From assembly GCA_030951095.1 (NCBI GenBank), contig JAUZQI010000171.1, positions 1 through 11,918 of the forward strand: DNA of 11,918 nt. Direction: 5' to 3'. Source of the DNA: Mariprofundus sp. (GTDB taxonomy: Bacteria > Pseudomonadota > Zetaproteobacteria > Mariprofundales > Mariprofundaceae). Below the pieces are notes generated by a model. The model saw only the letters and a program-made list of their open reading frames with translations, ran no database searches and was not told the DNA's origin. Below are positions 1 through 7,104 of the stretch, one piece after another. Within the stretch, counting starts at the first letter, position 1; each line of letters opens with the position of its first letter. A program made the translations under genes and the position numbers.

Positions 1-2108
1 GACGCGAAAACCTGATTGAGTTTGCCGAAAATGCCCGTCTGTCCTACCGGCTGGTCGCCCTGGATGATCAGGTGGACGTAAGTGTGGAACTCGACGACCT
101 GGCTGTTCAACAGCCGGATCGGGAGACGCTGGCGGAGCTCTTTACCCGACTGGAATTCCGGCGTTTAATAGCTGAATTCAGCGACGATAGCACAGTGGTC
201 GACACCCCGACTGAAACTAAAAATATCGTCCATGATCAGGAAGAAGACCACGCACAGCAGGATACCCCGGTACCACCAAGCCTGCCACGTACAGGCAAGC
301 TGGTTGGTGATGAAGCATCATTACAATCACTGCTCGAAAATCTCAACCAAGCTGACCTGATCGCGCTGGATACAGAAACAATGTCACTGAAAACACATGA
401 TGCCGCCATTGTCGGTCTGTCCTTTTCTGTTCAACCCGGTGAAGGCTGGTATGTACCTGTTGGTCATCGCGCCGCTGATCTGCTAACGCCACCCCCCCAA
501 CAACTACCCTTGCGGCAGGTTTTGGATGCATTGCAACCGATTCTGGAAGATAAAAACAAAGCCAAATGCGGCCACAATCTAAAATATGATGCCCAAGTTC
601 TGCGCCGCGCTGGCATCGAACTGCACGGTATTACTGCCGATTCCATGTTACTGGCCTATTGTATCTATCCGGCCAAATACCCTCCCAAAATGGATAGCGT
701 CGCCGAGGATTATCTGTCCTATCACTGTATCGCTTATGAAGAGGTCGCTGGCAAGGGTGCCAAACAGATATGCTTTGATCAGGTACCCATTGAAACGGCC
801 CTGCCCTATGCCGCTGAAGATGCTGAAGTTGCACTCAGGCTGACGCATGTTCTACGCGCCAAACTGGAGGCGGAACACCGACTTGAACGCCATGATGAGA
901 TTGAGCTGCCACTGGCATCTGTGCTGGCCGATATGGAGTGGACAGGTGCCCATATCGATGCCACCAAACTGAAAGAACTCTCTACCCGTTTCGGTGAACG
1001 CATCATGGAACTGGAAACAAATATTCATACCGCAGCAGGTGAAACATTCAATATCCAGTCACCCAAACAGCTGGGCGAGCTGCTGTTTGAAAGGCTCGGT
1101 ATTCCGGGTGGAAAAAAAACCAAATCGGGGCAGTGGGCAACAGGCCAGGACGTGCTGGAGGCTCTGGCCGGGGAACATGAGGTTCCGCGTCTGATTCTCG
1201 AAGTACGGCAACTGGCTAAACTTAAATCCACCTATACCGATGCACTGCCAAAATTGATTCATCCAGCGACGGGCCGCGTACACACGTCGTTTAATCAAGC
1301 CATCACCACCACGGGCCGCCTCTCATCCTCTGACCCGAATTTACAGAATATCCCAATTCGAAGCAGAGAAGGCCGCGAAATCCGTAAAGCCTTCACTGCC
1401 GAACCTGGTCATATACTCATTGCAGCCGATTATTCCCAGATCGAGTTGCGCCTGATGGCACATTTCTCCGGCGATGCCGTGCTTATGCAGGCATTTGCCG
1501 ATGGCACTGATATTCATGCTGCCACTGCCGCTGCTGTCAACGGGATCGGCCTGGCAGATGTTACCGGGGAGATGCGCCGGCGCGCCAAAATCATAAATTT
1601 CGGCATTCTCTACGGTATGAGTGCATTCGGACTGGCTAAACAGCTCGGTGTAAGTCGCGGCGAAGCCAAAGATTTTATTGAAGCCTATTTCTCACGTTAT
1701 CCATCCGTGCGCGGATTCATGGATGCCACACTGGAACAGGCACGGGAAGACAAGTTTGTTGAAACACTGCTCGGCCACCGTGTTTATGTGCCTGAAATTA
1801 ATAGCAGCAACGGTATGCGCCGTGCCTATGCCGAACGTACGGCTATCAATGCACCACTGCAGGGCTCTGCTTCGGACATCATCAAAATCGCCATGATCCG
1901 CCTGCACCGGCGTCTTCAAACAGAGGCTCCCGAGGCGCACATCATTCTACAGGTTCATGATGAGTTAATCGTGGAAGTTCCAGCGATGCAGATGCAAAAA
2001 GTGTCATCAATCATGCAGGAAACAATGGAAGGTGCTGCAGAGCTGAACGTGCCGCTGATTGTTGATATCGGCACTGGAAACAGCTGGTTCGAGGCTCATC
2101 AACTGTAG
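1..2108 (+). CDS. polA: DNA polymerase I (5'-truncated by window edge)
   Basis: Family A repair and replication polymerase that removes RNA primers and fills gaps in the cytoplasm. The reading frame is already open at base 3, so the gene is cut by the window edge; the GTG at 72 is internal. The first residues match the tail of the 5' nuclease domain (ARLSYRL, then ELFTRLEFRRL). An acidic, low-complexity linker follows. The 3'-5' exonuclease domain is intact: Exo I DTE (Asp codon 369, Glu codon 375), Exo II HNLKYD (Asp at 588) and Exo III YAAED (Tyr at 807, Asp at 819). The polymerase domain has motif A DYSQIELRL (Asp at 1428), motif B RRRAKIINFGILYG (1575-1613) and motif C VHDE (1953-1964). 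Proofreading should therefore be active, unlike in Taq-type enzymes. About 701 residues are visible; the E. coli protein has 928, so roughly 200 N-terminal residues lie outside. It converges on the antiporter gene with a 58-nt gap and no clear terminator. Confidence 0.98.
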   Translation, partial: RENLIEFAENARLSYRLVALDDQVDVSVELDDLAVQQPDRETLAELFTRLEFRRLIAEFSDDSTVVDTPTETKNIVHDQEEDHAQQDTPVPPSLPRTGKLVGDEASLQSLLENLNQADLIALDTETMSLKTHDAAIVGLSFSVQPGEGWYVPVGHRAADLLTPPPQQLPLRQVLDALQPILEDKNKAKCGHNLKYDAQVLRRAGIELHGITADSMLLAYCIYPAKYPPKMDSVAEDYLSYHCIAYEEVAGKGAKQICFDQVPIETALPYAAEDAEVALRLTHVLRAKLEAEHRLERHDEIELPLASVLADMEWTGAHIDATKLKELSTRFGERIMELETNIHTAAGETFNIQSPKQLGELLFERLGIPGGKKTKSGQWATGQDVLEALAGEHEVPRLILEVRQLAKLKSTYTDALPKLIHPATGRVHTSFNQAITTTGRLSSSDPNLQNIPIRSREGREIRKAFTAEPGHILIAADYSQIELRLMAHFSGDAVLMQAFADGTDIHAATAAAVNGIGLADVTGEMRRRAKIINFGILYGMSAFGLAKQLGVSRGEAKDFIEAYFSRYPSVRGFMDATLEQAREDKFVETLLGHRVYVPEINSSNGMRRAYAERTAINAPLQGSASDIIKIAMIRLHRRLQTEAPEAHIILQVHDELIVEVPAMQMQKVSSIMQETMEGAAELNVPLIVDIGTGNSWFEAHQL

Positions 2109-2126
2109 AGGGCTGTCTCACAACAT
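2109..2126 (+). repeat. Direct repeat copy 1, flanking the transporter pair
   Basis: AGGGCTGTCTCACAACAT begins at the base right after the polA stop codon. It matches AGGGCCTGTTCACAACAT at 4642-4659 in the same orientation: 14 of 18 positions without gaps, or all but about one base if one short insertion and deletion are allowed. The two copies bracket the minus-strand transporter genes. The match is visible directly. Whether it is a recombination scar, a fragment of a dispersed repeat or chance is unknown. Confidence 0.45.
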
Positions 2127-2166
2127 CCGCGCTTCACTTCAAAACCTGTCGTATAAATACCGTAGC

Positions 2167-3555
2167 TTAATGATGGCCATTTTCCTGTTCCAGTTCCCTG
2201 GCAAAGATATCCTTATTTTTGCCAATGATGACAATCAGGAACAATGAATAAATAAACGTGGATAGCATAATCACACCGATTACAATCGCCTTGAACATTT
2301 CAAGATGTTCAAATGAGGCAGGGATCATCATCAGCATCACCACAGACAGGCCACCCTTGATGCCGGCAAAGGTCAACACGCCCCACCAGCGGAAATTGAC
2401 ATTGGCCATCTTATCGGTTCGGTTGGTCATGATGGCGAATTTTGCCATCATGGCAGCACGAATCACCGTGGTAGCCAGAAACATCATCACAATTTCTGTT
2501 TTGTATTGCCACAGCAAATCAACGTTAATGATTTCTGCCATGGCCACAAACAACATGGTGTTGGCCACGATAGCCAGCAACTGGATATCCTCTTTGGTAC
2601 GCAGGTGCCGGTCGCGTTCTTCTACCGTCACCCTGATTTTATCAATCGCCTGTTGAATCAACGCGCGCGAACGCTGTTCCGATAACGATTCGCGCTGTAA
2701 ATCATCGGTCTCTTTTTCAATGCGCCTTTCATCATGCATCACAGCCTTGCTCATCACATGATGTACCGTCACTGTCGCGACAATACAGGACAGAATACCG
2801 GATAAATGAGTGTGCGAATGACCGCCCAGCATATTCATCAGGGCATAGAAATGTTCCGCCATCTCAAATGCACCATAGCCGGTCAAAATCAGCACCAGCA
2901 ATTCGGCAATCCGGTTTTCGGTAGTTTTCATCGCGATCAGGCCGACATATCCGGCCACAACACCCAACAGTGCCGAACCCAGCACCACGATTGCACTGAT
3001 TTCGCTGACATAGCCAACGCTGATTTCACCACCGTCCAGGGCATACAGGCCGATAAATACAAACACAATTAACGCTGTGGCATCATTGAACAGACTTTCA
3101 CCTTCACACAGAATTTTCAAACGGTGGGGCAGTTCGAATTTGGAAAAAATACTGACGACGGAAACCGGATCGGTCGCCAAGACCATGGAAAACAACATAA
3201 TAATGGCAGCTGCCGAGAGATGATACTGGCCGAATAACACATTACCGATCAGCAATGCAACCACGACAGACAAGGCCACGGCAACAACTGCCAAATAAAA
3301 CAGGCTCAGACCGTGTTCTTTTAAATCTTCGACTTTCAATTCCAGTGAGTCGGAAATTAACAGTATCGGCAGCAGTAAAACCACCAGAGCCGCAAAATGT
3401 TCGGCATCGCCGGTGAGCATAAAGAGATCACCAAACACTGCGTGAAAGCCGAACGATAATGCAATCAGGCCAACCGGGGATGGAATCTTCAGTTTGTCTT
3501 CCAGTTGCAACGCAAGATACAAAATCGCGGCAATTGATAGAATAGCAATAATCAT
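2167..3555 (-). CDS. CPA1-family Na+/H+ antiporter (NhaP-like)
   Basis: A 462-residue inner-membrane protein with about twelve hydrophobic segments. It is predicted to exchange cytoplasmic Na+ (or K+/Li+) for protons in pH and salt homeostasis. The CPA1 signatures are clear: ATDPVSV at residues 127-133 in the unwound helix, and GESLFNDATALIVF with the ion-binding Asn157-Asp158 pair, followed late by GIKGGLS at 398-404. A hydrophilic, highly charged segment at about 270-323 probably forms a cytoplasmic helical or coiled-coil domain in the middle of the protein. A histidine-rich stretch lies near 235-266 (GHSHTH at 245-250, HH at 265-266). There is no C-terminal TrkA-C/RCK domain; the chain ends in a short charged tail. 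The start is supported by AAGGAAGG about 6 nt upstream. It lies 69 nt downstream of the CaCA exchanger on the same strand, so co-transcription is likely. Ion preference cannot be read from the sequence. Confidence 0.9.
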   Translation of the reverse strand: MIIAILSIAAILYLALQLEDKLKIPSPVGLIALSFGFHAVFGDLFMLTGDAEHFAALVVLLLPILLISDSLELKVEDLKEHGLSLFYLAVVAVALSVVVALLIGNVLFGQYHLSAAAIIMLFSMVLATDPVSVVSIFSKFELPHRLKILCEGESLFNDATALIVFVFIGLYALDGGEISVGYVSEISAIVVLGSALLGVVAGYVGLIAMKTTENRIAELLVLILTGYGAFEMAEHFYALMNMLGGHSHTHLSGILSCIVATVTVHHVMSKAVMHDERRIEKETDDLQRESLSEQRSRALIQQAIDKIRVTVEERDRHLRTKEDIQLLAIVANTMLFVAMAEIINVDLLWQYKTEIVMMFLATTVIRAAMMAKFAIMTNRTDKMANVNFRWWGVLTFAGIKGGLSVVMLMMIPASFEHLEMFKAIVIGVIMLSTFIYSLFLIVIIGKNKDIFARELEQENGHH

Positions 3556-3624
3556 ATGTCAGCCTTCCTTTTTCACTCGTTCAGGATTAAAACAACGGCA
3601 TAAAAAAACACTCGCTCATTCGGC
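3556..3624 (-). other. Spacer between the two transporter genes
   Basis: On the minus strand this holds a T7 run about 16 nt after the exchanger stop codon, then the AAGGAAGG ribosome-binding site of the antiporter. Two near-identical 10-mers, TGAGCGAGTG and TGAACGAGTG, lie in it in direct orientation about 35 nt apart. No convincing stem precedes the T-run, so I do not call a terminator. No clear promoter is seen, which fits a two-gene operon. Confidence 0.4.
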
Positions 3625-4638
3625 TTATATCGTGAGCAGCACAAAGCATAGGAATGCAGCATAGAGCAACATATTCATACTGAGGAATACAGGGTTTAAT
3701 CGTCCGGTTTTATGCAAACACCAGAGCAAACCACTGCCAAGCAATGCCAGCATGACTGCAACAACCGCATGCACATCATGGAATACCCATGGCATCAATA
3801 ACATGCCGGCGGCAGGAATGACCGTGCCCTGAAATACCATCGCGCCGGTGATATTGCCGAATGCCAGTGTATCTCTACCCCGCCTGATCCAGAGAATGGA
3901 GTTAACCTTCTCCGGCAACTCGGTCGCAATCGGCACAATCAACAATGAAACCACCAGCGCAGAAACCCCGAACAGGCTGCTTGCCTGTTCAACGCCGTGC
4001 ACAAACACCTTTGCACCGATCACCAGCAACGACAGGCCGACCAGCAACTGCAACACAGCGACAGGTGTAGAATCACCCAGTAGTCGTGAAATATATAATC
4101 CGTTATCCGCTTCAGTCCCATGCCCGTCTTCCACCAGCGCTTTGCTGGCCTTGATGGTGCGCAGCAAATAAATGAAATAGATCAAAAACAACGAAAAGGC
4201 CACGAACATTCTCGCAGACTCCCAGCCTTGAGGTAACAGTGCTGCCACTATTACCAGGGAAAAAGCGAACAAAAATGTACAAATATCCCGTTTCAGGCCG
4301 GATGGTTCCGGGTTAAACGAGACAAGCCACCCCCTTTTCCTGCCGGCAAACCATGCCATCAACCCCAGGCTAAGCGTGCCCAGCATAAACGGAGCACCGA
4401 GAATCGCCCCCATACCCACCTCCCGGTTCACCGACTCGACCGCACCACCGGCCAGGATCGCCACAATGGGTATAATAGTTTCCGGCATCGCTGTACCTAC
4501 AGCGGCAAAAATGGAGCCGGTCACTCCTTCAGATACCCCCATCCGTTCCCCGAGGTGCTCCAGTGCATTGGTAAAAATCCCTGCCGCCAGAAATACAATC
4601 ACCAGAGCGATCAGCAGAAGATAAAGTGGTTCAATCAT
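3625..4638 (-). CDS. CaCA-family Na+/Ca2+ exchanger-like membrane protein, divergent ion site
   Basis: A 337-residue inner-membrane protein made of two related halves of about five hydrophobic helices each, joined by a hydrophilic segment near residues 168-188. This is the layout of the Ca2+/cation antiporter superfamily (YrbG, NCX_Mj). The alpha-1 repeat carries GTAMPE (48-53) and the alpha-2 repeat carries ATELPE (238-243), so both central glutamates, Glu53 and Glu243, are kept. The partner motifs, normally close to GSNxxN or GSNxxD, are degraded to GAPFML (81-86) and GAMVFQ (265-270). Polar ligands expected there are therefore missing, while an extra acid, Glu240, stands where the second repeat usually has Ser. 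The transported ion may not be Ca2+. No strong Shine-Dalgarno sequence precedes the ATG. It is the first gene of a likely two-gene unit with the CPA1 antiporter and diverges from waaA across only 46 nt. Confidence 0.85.
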   Translation of the reverse strand: MIEPLYLLLIALVIVFLAAGIFTNALEHLGERMGVSEGVTGSIFAAVGTAMPETIIPIVAILAGGAVESVNREVGMGAILGAPFMLGTLSLGLMAWFAGRKRGWLVSFNPEPSGLKRDICTFLFAFSLVIVAALLPQGWESARMFVAFSLFLIYFIYLLRTIKASKALVEDGHGTEADNGLYISRLLGDSTPVAVLQLLVGLSLLVIGAKVFVHGVEQASSLFGVSALVVSLLIVPIATELPEKVNSILWIRRGRDTLAFGNITGAMVFQGTVIPAAGMLLMPWVFHDVHAVVAVMLALLGSGLLWCLHKTGRLNPVFLSMNMLLYAAFLCFVLLTI

Positions 4639-4641
4639 ACA

Positions 4642-4659
4642 AGGGCCTGTTCACAACAT
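4642..4659 (+). repeat. Direct repeat copy 2, flanking the transporter pair
   Basis: AGGGCCTGTTCACAACAT lies in the 46-nt gap between the divergent exchanger and waaA starts. It is the partner of 2109-2126. A weaker relative, GGCTTGTTCA, occurs at 7054-7063 in the lpxK/ppiD gap and shares 9 of 10 bases with the core GGCCTGTTCA. No target duplication or transposase is visible nearby. Confidence 0.45.
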
Positions 4660-4684
4660 GTTTTGACATTCGGAAAGCATCAAC

Positions 4685-6019
4685 ATGAATAGTACTACTC
4701 AACACATAAAAGGCCATGATCAGACCCTGACCCGGATAATCCACAAACAAGCCGGGCTAGCACAAAACACTGCTTCCTGTTCCAATACGGCTATGCGAAA
4801 ATCAGGATTCGCCATATCAAAAAAATGGCGTCAGCATTTAACCATTGATCTGCCGCAAGCCCGGCCCGGGTGCATTTGGGTGCATGCCTGCTCGGTAGGT
4901 GAAGTCGGTTCGGTCACCCCGTTGATCCGCGCCCTGCTTGAACAGGGGTACTCTGTTCACCTGAGTGTGGTCACTGCTACGGGTTTTGCCCATGCTTACC
5001 AGTTGTTAGGCAACAGCATTTCACTGTCTTTTCTGCCATGGGATTTTCCAACGGCCATGATGCGACTGGTTCGCTCACTAAAACCTTCGCTGCTGCTGCT
5101 GGCTGAAACGGAATTCTGGCCCGGTATGTTATCCGCTTGCAAAAAACATGATATTCCGATTGTCGGCATCAACACTCGCATTTCCGACCACTCGTTTCCG
5201 CGTTATCAGGCTTCGCGCTGGTTATGGAAACGCTGGCTTGCACCGGTTTCCCTGTTTTTACCCCAGAGCCAGACTGACGCTGAACGTTTAATCGCAATGG
5301 GCGTAGCCTCTGACAAAATCGAAGTTGCAGGTAACCTTAAATATGCCATCAAAGCTCCTGCAGTGAACTCAAAGAACCTTCGAGATAAACTGGATATCAG
5401 TGGCAGTCGTCCTATTCTGCTGGTCGCCAGTACACATGAAGGTGAAGACAGCCGCTTGCTCGATATGTGGCCGGTATGGCATGCCGTCTGCCCGGAATTG
5501 CTCACCATTATTGTACCCCGCCACCCTGAACGTTTTGACCAGGTTGCCAATTTGATACTTGAACGCGGATACAGCTTATCTCGCTGGTCTGAACTGAATG
5601 ATCATGATACCCGCCGACACAATACTGATTTCGTGCTGTTGGATAGCATGGGTTTACTGACCGGTTTATATACTGTCGCTGATATTGTCATCGTTGCCGG
5701 CAGCCTTGAAAATGTTGGTGGCCATAATCCGCTGGAAGCAGCAATTTGCGGGCGTGGTGTTGTCACCGGCCCTTATGTGCAAAACTTTCGCGATATCATG
5801 ACTGAGATGCAGCAAAGCGAAGCGGCAATTATCAGCCGTAATAATTCAGAACTGGAAGCGGCAATCACACGCCTGCTCAAGCACCCGGATGAACTCAGAC
5901 ATTTAAACGCCAGTGCCGCCCTGTTCATCCAGGACAGGGCTCAGATACTGGGCCGCATACTGACCGCTATCCAGCCATGGACGTCAGACAGCAGGAATCA
6001 TCGTGCCCAACCTGCATAA
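4685..6019 (+). CDS. waaA: 3-deoxy-D-manno-octulosonic acid (Kdo) transferase
   Basis: GT-B glycosyltransferase (also called KdtA) that moves Kdo from CMP-Kdo to lipid IVA at the inner face of the cytoplasmic membrane. It has 444 residues; E. coli WaaA has about 425. Family motifs are in order: HACSVGE (67-73), whose Glu73 aligns with the catalytic base; AETEFWP (140-146), usually ETELWP; a THEGED motif; the PRHPER motif; and GGHNPLE (345-351) of the CMP-Kdo site. The first 60 or so residues are polar. The usual N-terminal membrane-anchor helix is absent, and no hydrophobic stretch is found in the other two forward frames either. The ATG at 4685 has GGAAAG 7 nt upstream; the next ATG, at 4793, has no ribosome site. 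The gene overlaps lpxK by 17 nt, so the two are surely co-transcribed. Whether it adds one or two Kdo units cannot be told. Confidence 0.95.
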   Translation: MNSTTQHIKGHDQTLTRIIHKQAGLAQNTASCSNTAMRKSGFAISKKWRQHLTIDLPQARPGCIWVHACSVGEVGSVTPLIRALLEQGYSVHLSVVTATGFAHAYQLLGNSISLSFLPWDFPTAMMRLVRSLKPSLLLLAETEFWPGMLSACKKHDIPIVGINTRISDHSFPRYQASRWLWKRWLAPVSLFLPQSQTDAERLIAMGVASDKIEVAGNLKYAIKAPAVNSKNLRDKLDISGSRPILLVASTHEGEDSRLLDMWPVWHAVCPELLTIIVPRHPERFDQVANLILERGYSLSRWSELNDHDTRRHNTDFVLLDSMGLLTGLYTVADIVIVAGSLENVGGHNPLEAAICGRGVVTGPYVQNFRDIMTEMQQSEAAIISRNNSELEAAITRLLKHPDELRHLNASAALFIQDRAQILGRILTAIQPWTSDSRNHRAQPA

Positions 6020-7037
6020 CCGGATAGAACAAATGTGGTGGAAGCCATGCCAGCCACCACTACTGTTGCGCTGTATCGAACCAGTCTATGCCGCCATTAG
6101 CAGAATACATTTGAACCGGCGCGCTGCACACACCACAGCTCCGCCCCTGCCCATGATATCGGTCGGCAATATCACTGCCGGTGGCAGCGGTAAAACGCCA
6201 TTTGTGCTGTGGCTGGCTGATCTTTTAAATCAAACGGGTTACTCGCCGGTTATTCTCTGCAGAGGCAATGGCGGTAAAAACTCATCACCCACCGTTGTCA
6301 GCCCTGATGCAGATGTAAAACAAGTCGGCGATGAAGCAAAAATGCTGGCTGAAATGTCCGGCTGTCCAACCATTGTAGCGGCAGACCGTATCGCAGCCTG
6401 TTCGCTGATAGATAATCTCGGCGATGTGCTGATTATGGATGATGGTTTCCAATACAGACATTTGGAACGCTGCTGTGATATTGTGCTTGTTCCGGCTGAA
6501 GGGACAGGGAATGGCCACTTGATTCCGGCCGGGCCGCTACGCGAACCGGTGACTGCTCTTGATCGCGCCAGCATCATCGTGCGCACCGGTAGCAAAACAG
6601 AAAACGATCGTTGCCAGCCTTTGGGTGAAAACCCCGAATGGTACTGGGTGCGTGAACCGACCGGGCTGATTGATGCCATGGGTGGCGATACTGATCATCC
6701 GGATAGTATCTACGCTGTAACAACTATTGCTCGTCCACAACGATTTTTTGATGATCTGAAAAATTGTGGCCTGGAGCTATCAGGCACTAAATCGTATCCG
6801 GATCATCATCCATTTACCGACAAAGATGTTCTCGAACTCCTTCATCTGCACAAAAACATTGCCGTAACAGCCAAGGATGCCGTCAAACTGGTGCCGCTAT
6901 GGCCAAAAAAACGACCCTTATGGTTATTACAACTGCAAGGAACAGGACAACCGGGACTACTGGATGCAATTACCAACTGCCTGCCCAACATCAGCCGGAA
7001 AAACAAAACCCCGCCACAAGTGACGGGGTCTGATTAA
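6003..7037 (+). CDS. lpxK: Tetraacyldisaccharide 4'-kinase
   Basis: Membrane-associated P-loop kinase that phosphorylates the 4' position of the lipid A disaccharide to give lipid IVA, the acceptor used by the WaaA encoded just upstream. It has 344 residues; E. coli LpxK has 328. An amphipathic, partly hydrophobic N-terminus (about 18-37) fits peripheral membrane binding. The family Walker A is VGNITAGGSGKTP (54-66). It is followed by VGDEAKMLAE, then DDGFQYRHL with the metal-binding Asp146-Asp147, then PAGPLREP, and YPDHHPF with Asp267-His268-His269. The normally conserved RGY after the P-loop reads RGN here (87-89, preceded by Cys rather than Ser). GTG start at 6003, with AGGA about 6 nt upstream and inside waaA, suggesting coupled translation. 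The last codons also contain the terminator of the convergent ppiD gene. Confidence 0.95.
   Translation: MPNLHNRIEQMWWKPCQPPLLLRCIEPVYAAISRIHLNRRAAHTTAPPLPMISVGNITAGGSGKTPFVLWLADLLNQTGYSPVILCRGNGGKNSSPTVVSPDADVKQVGDEAKMLAEMSGCPTIVAADRIAACSLIDNLGDVLIMDDGFQYRHLERCCDIVLVPAEGTGNGHLIPAGPLREPVTALDRASIIVRTGSKTENDRCQPLGENPEWYWVREPTGLIDAMGGDTDHPDSIYAVTTIARPQRFFDDLKNCGLELSGTKSYPDHHPFTDKDVLELLHLHKNIAVTAKDAVKLVPLWPKKRPLWLLQLQGTGQPGLLDAITNCLPNISRKNKTPPQVTGSD
6999..7029 (-). terminator. Rho-independent terminator of ppiD, inside the 3' end of lpxK
   Basis: Read on the minus strand, ACCCCG pairs with CGGGGT (7024-7029 with 7008-7013). The stem continues past one mismatch to two more pairs and a 4-nt loop, followed at once by TTTTGTTTTT (6999-7008). 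The T-run occurs only on the minus strand, so the site serves ppiD, whose stop codon is at 7082-7084. It overlaps the last codons of lpxK. Confidence 0.8.
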
Positions 7038-7068
7038 AAAAACAGGCGTTTATGGCTTGTTCATATGT

Positions 7069-7104
7069 AACTGGCTCTAGATCAATAACGAGCCAGTTCT
7101 TTTT
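7069..7104 (+). terminator. Rho-independent terminator of waaA-lpxK, overlapping the 3' end of ppiD
   Basis: AACTGGCTC (7069-7077) and GAGCCAGTT (7090-7098) form a perfect 9-bp inverted repeat with a 12-nt loop, followed by CTTTTT (7099-7104). The T-run is on the plus strand only, and it lies 32 nt after the lpxK stop. The distal arm is also the codons for the last residues of the ppiD product. Confidence 0.75.

Noticed and set aside
2109..2166. Terminator between polA and the antiporter gene
   Set aside because: No stem followed by a T-run is visible on either strand in this 58-nt gap.
2258..2656. Plus-strand open frame of 132 codons opposite the CPA1 antiporter
   Set aside because: It is antisense to a confident membrane-protein gene and has no independent support.
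4663..4691. Perfect -35-like TTGACA just upstream of waaA
   Set aside because: No hexamer resembling TATAAT occurs at 16-19 nt spacing. A start site there would also fall inside the waaA reading frame.
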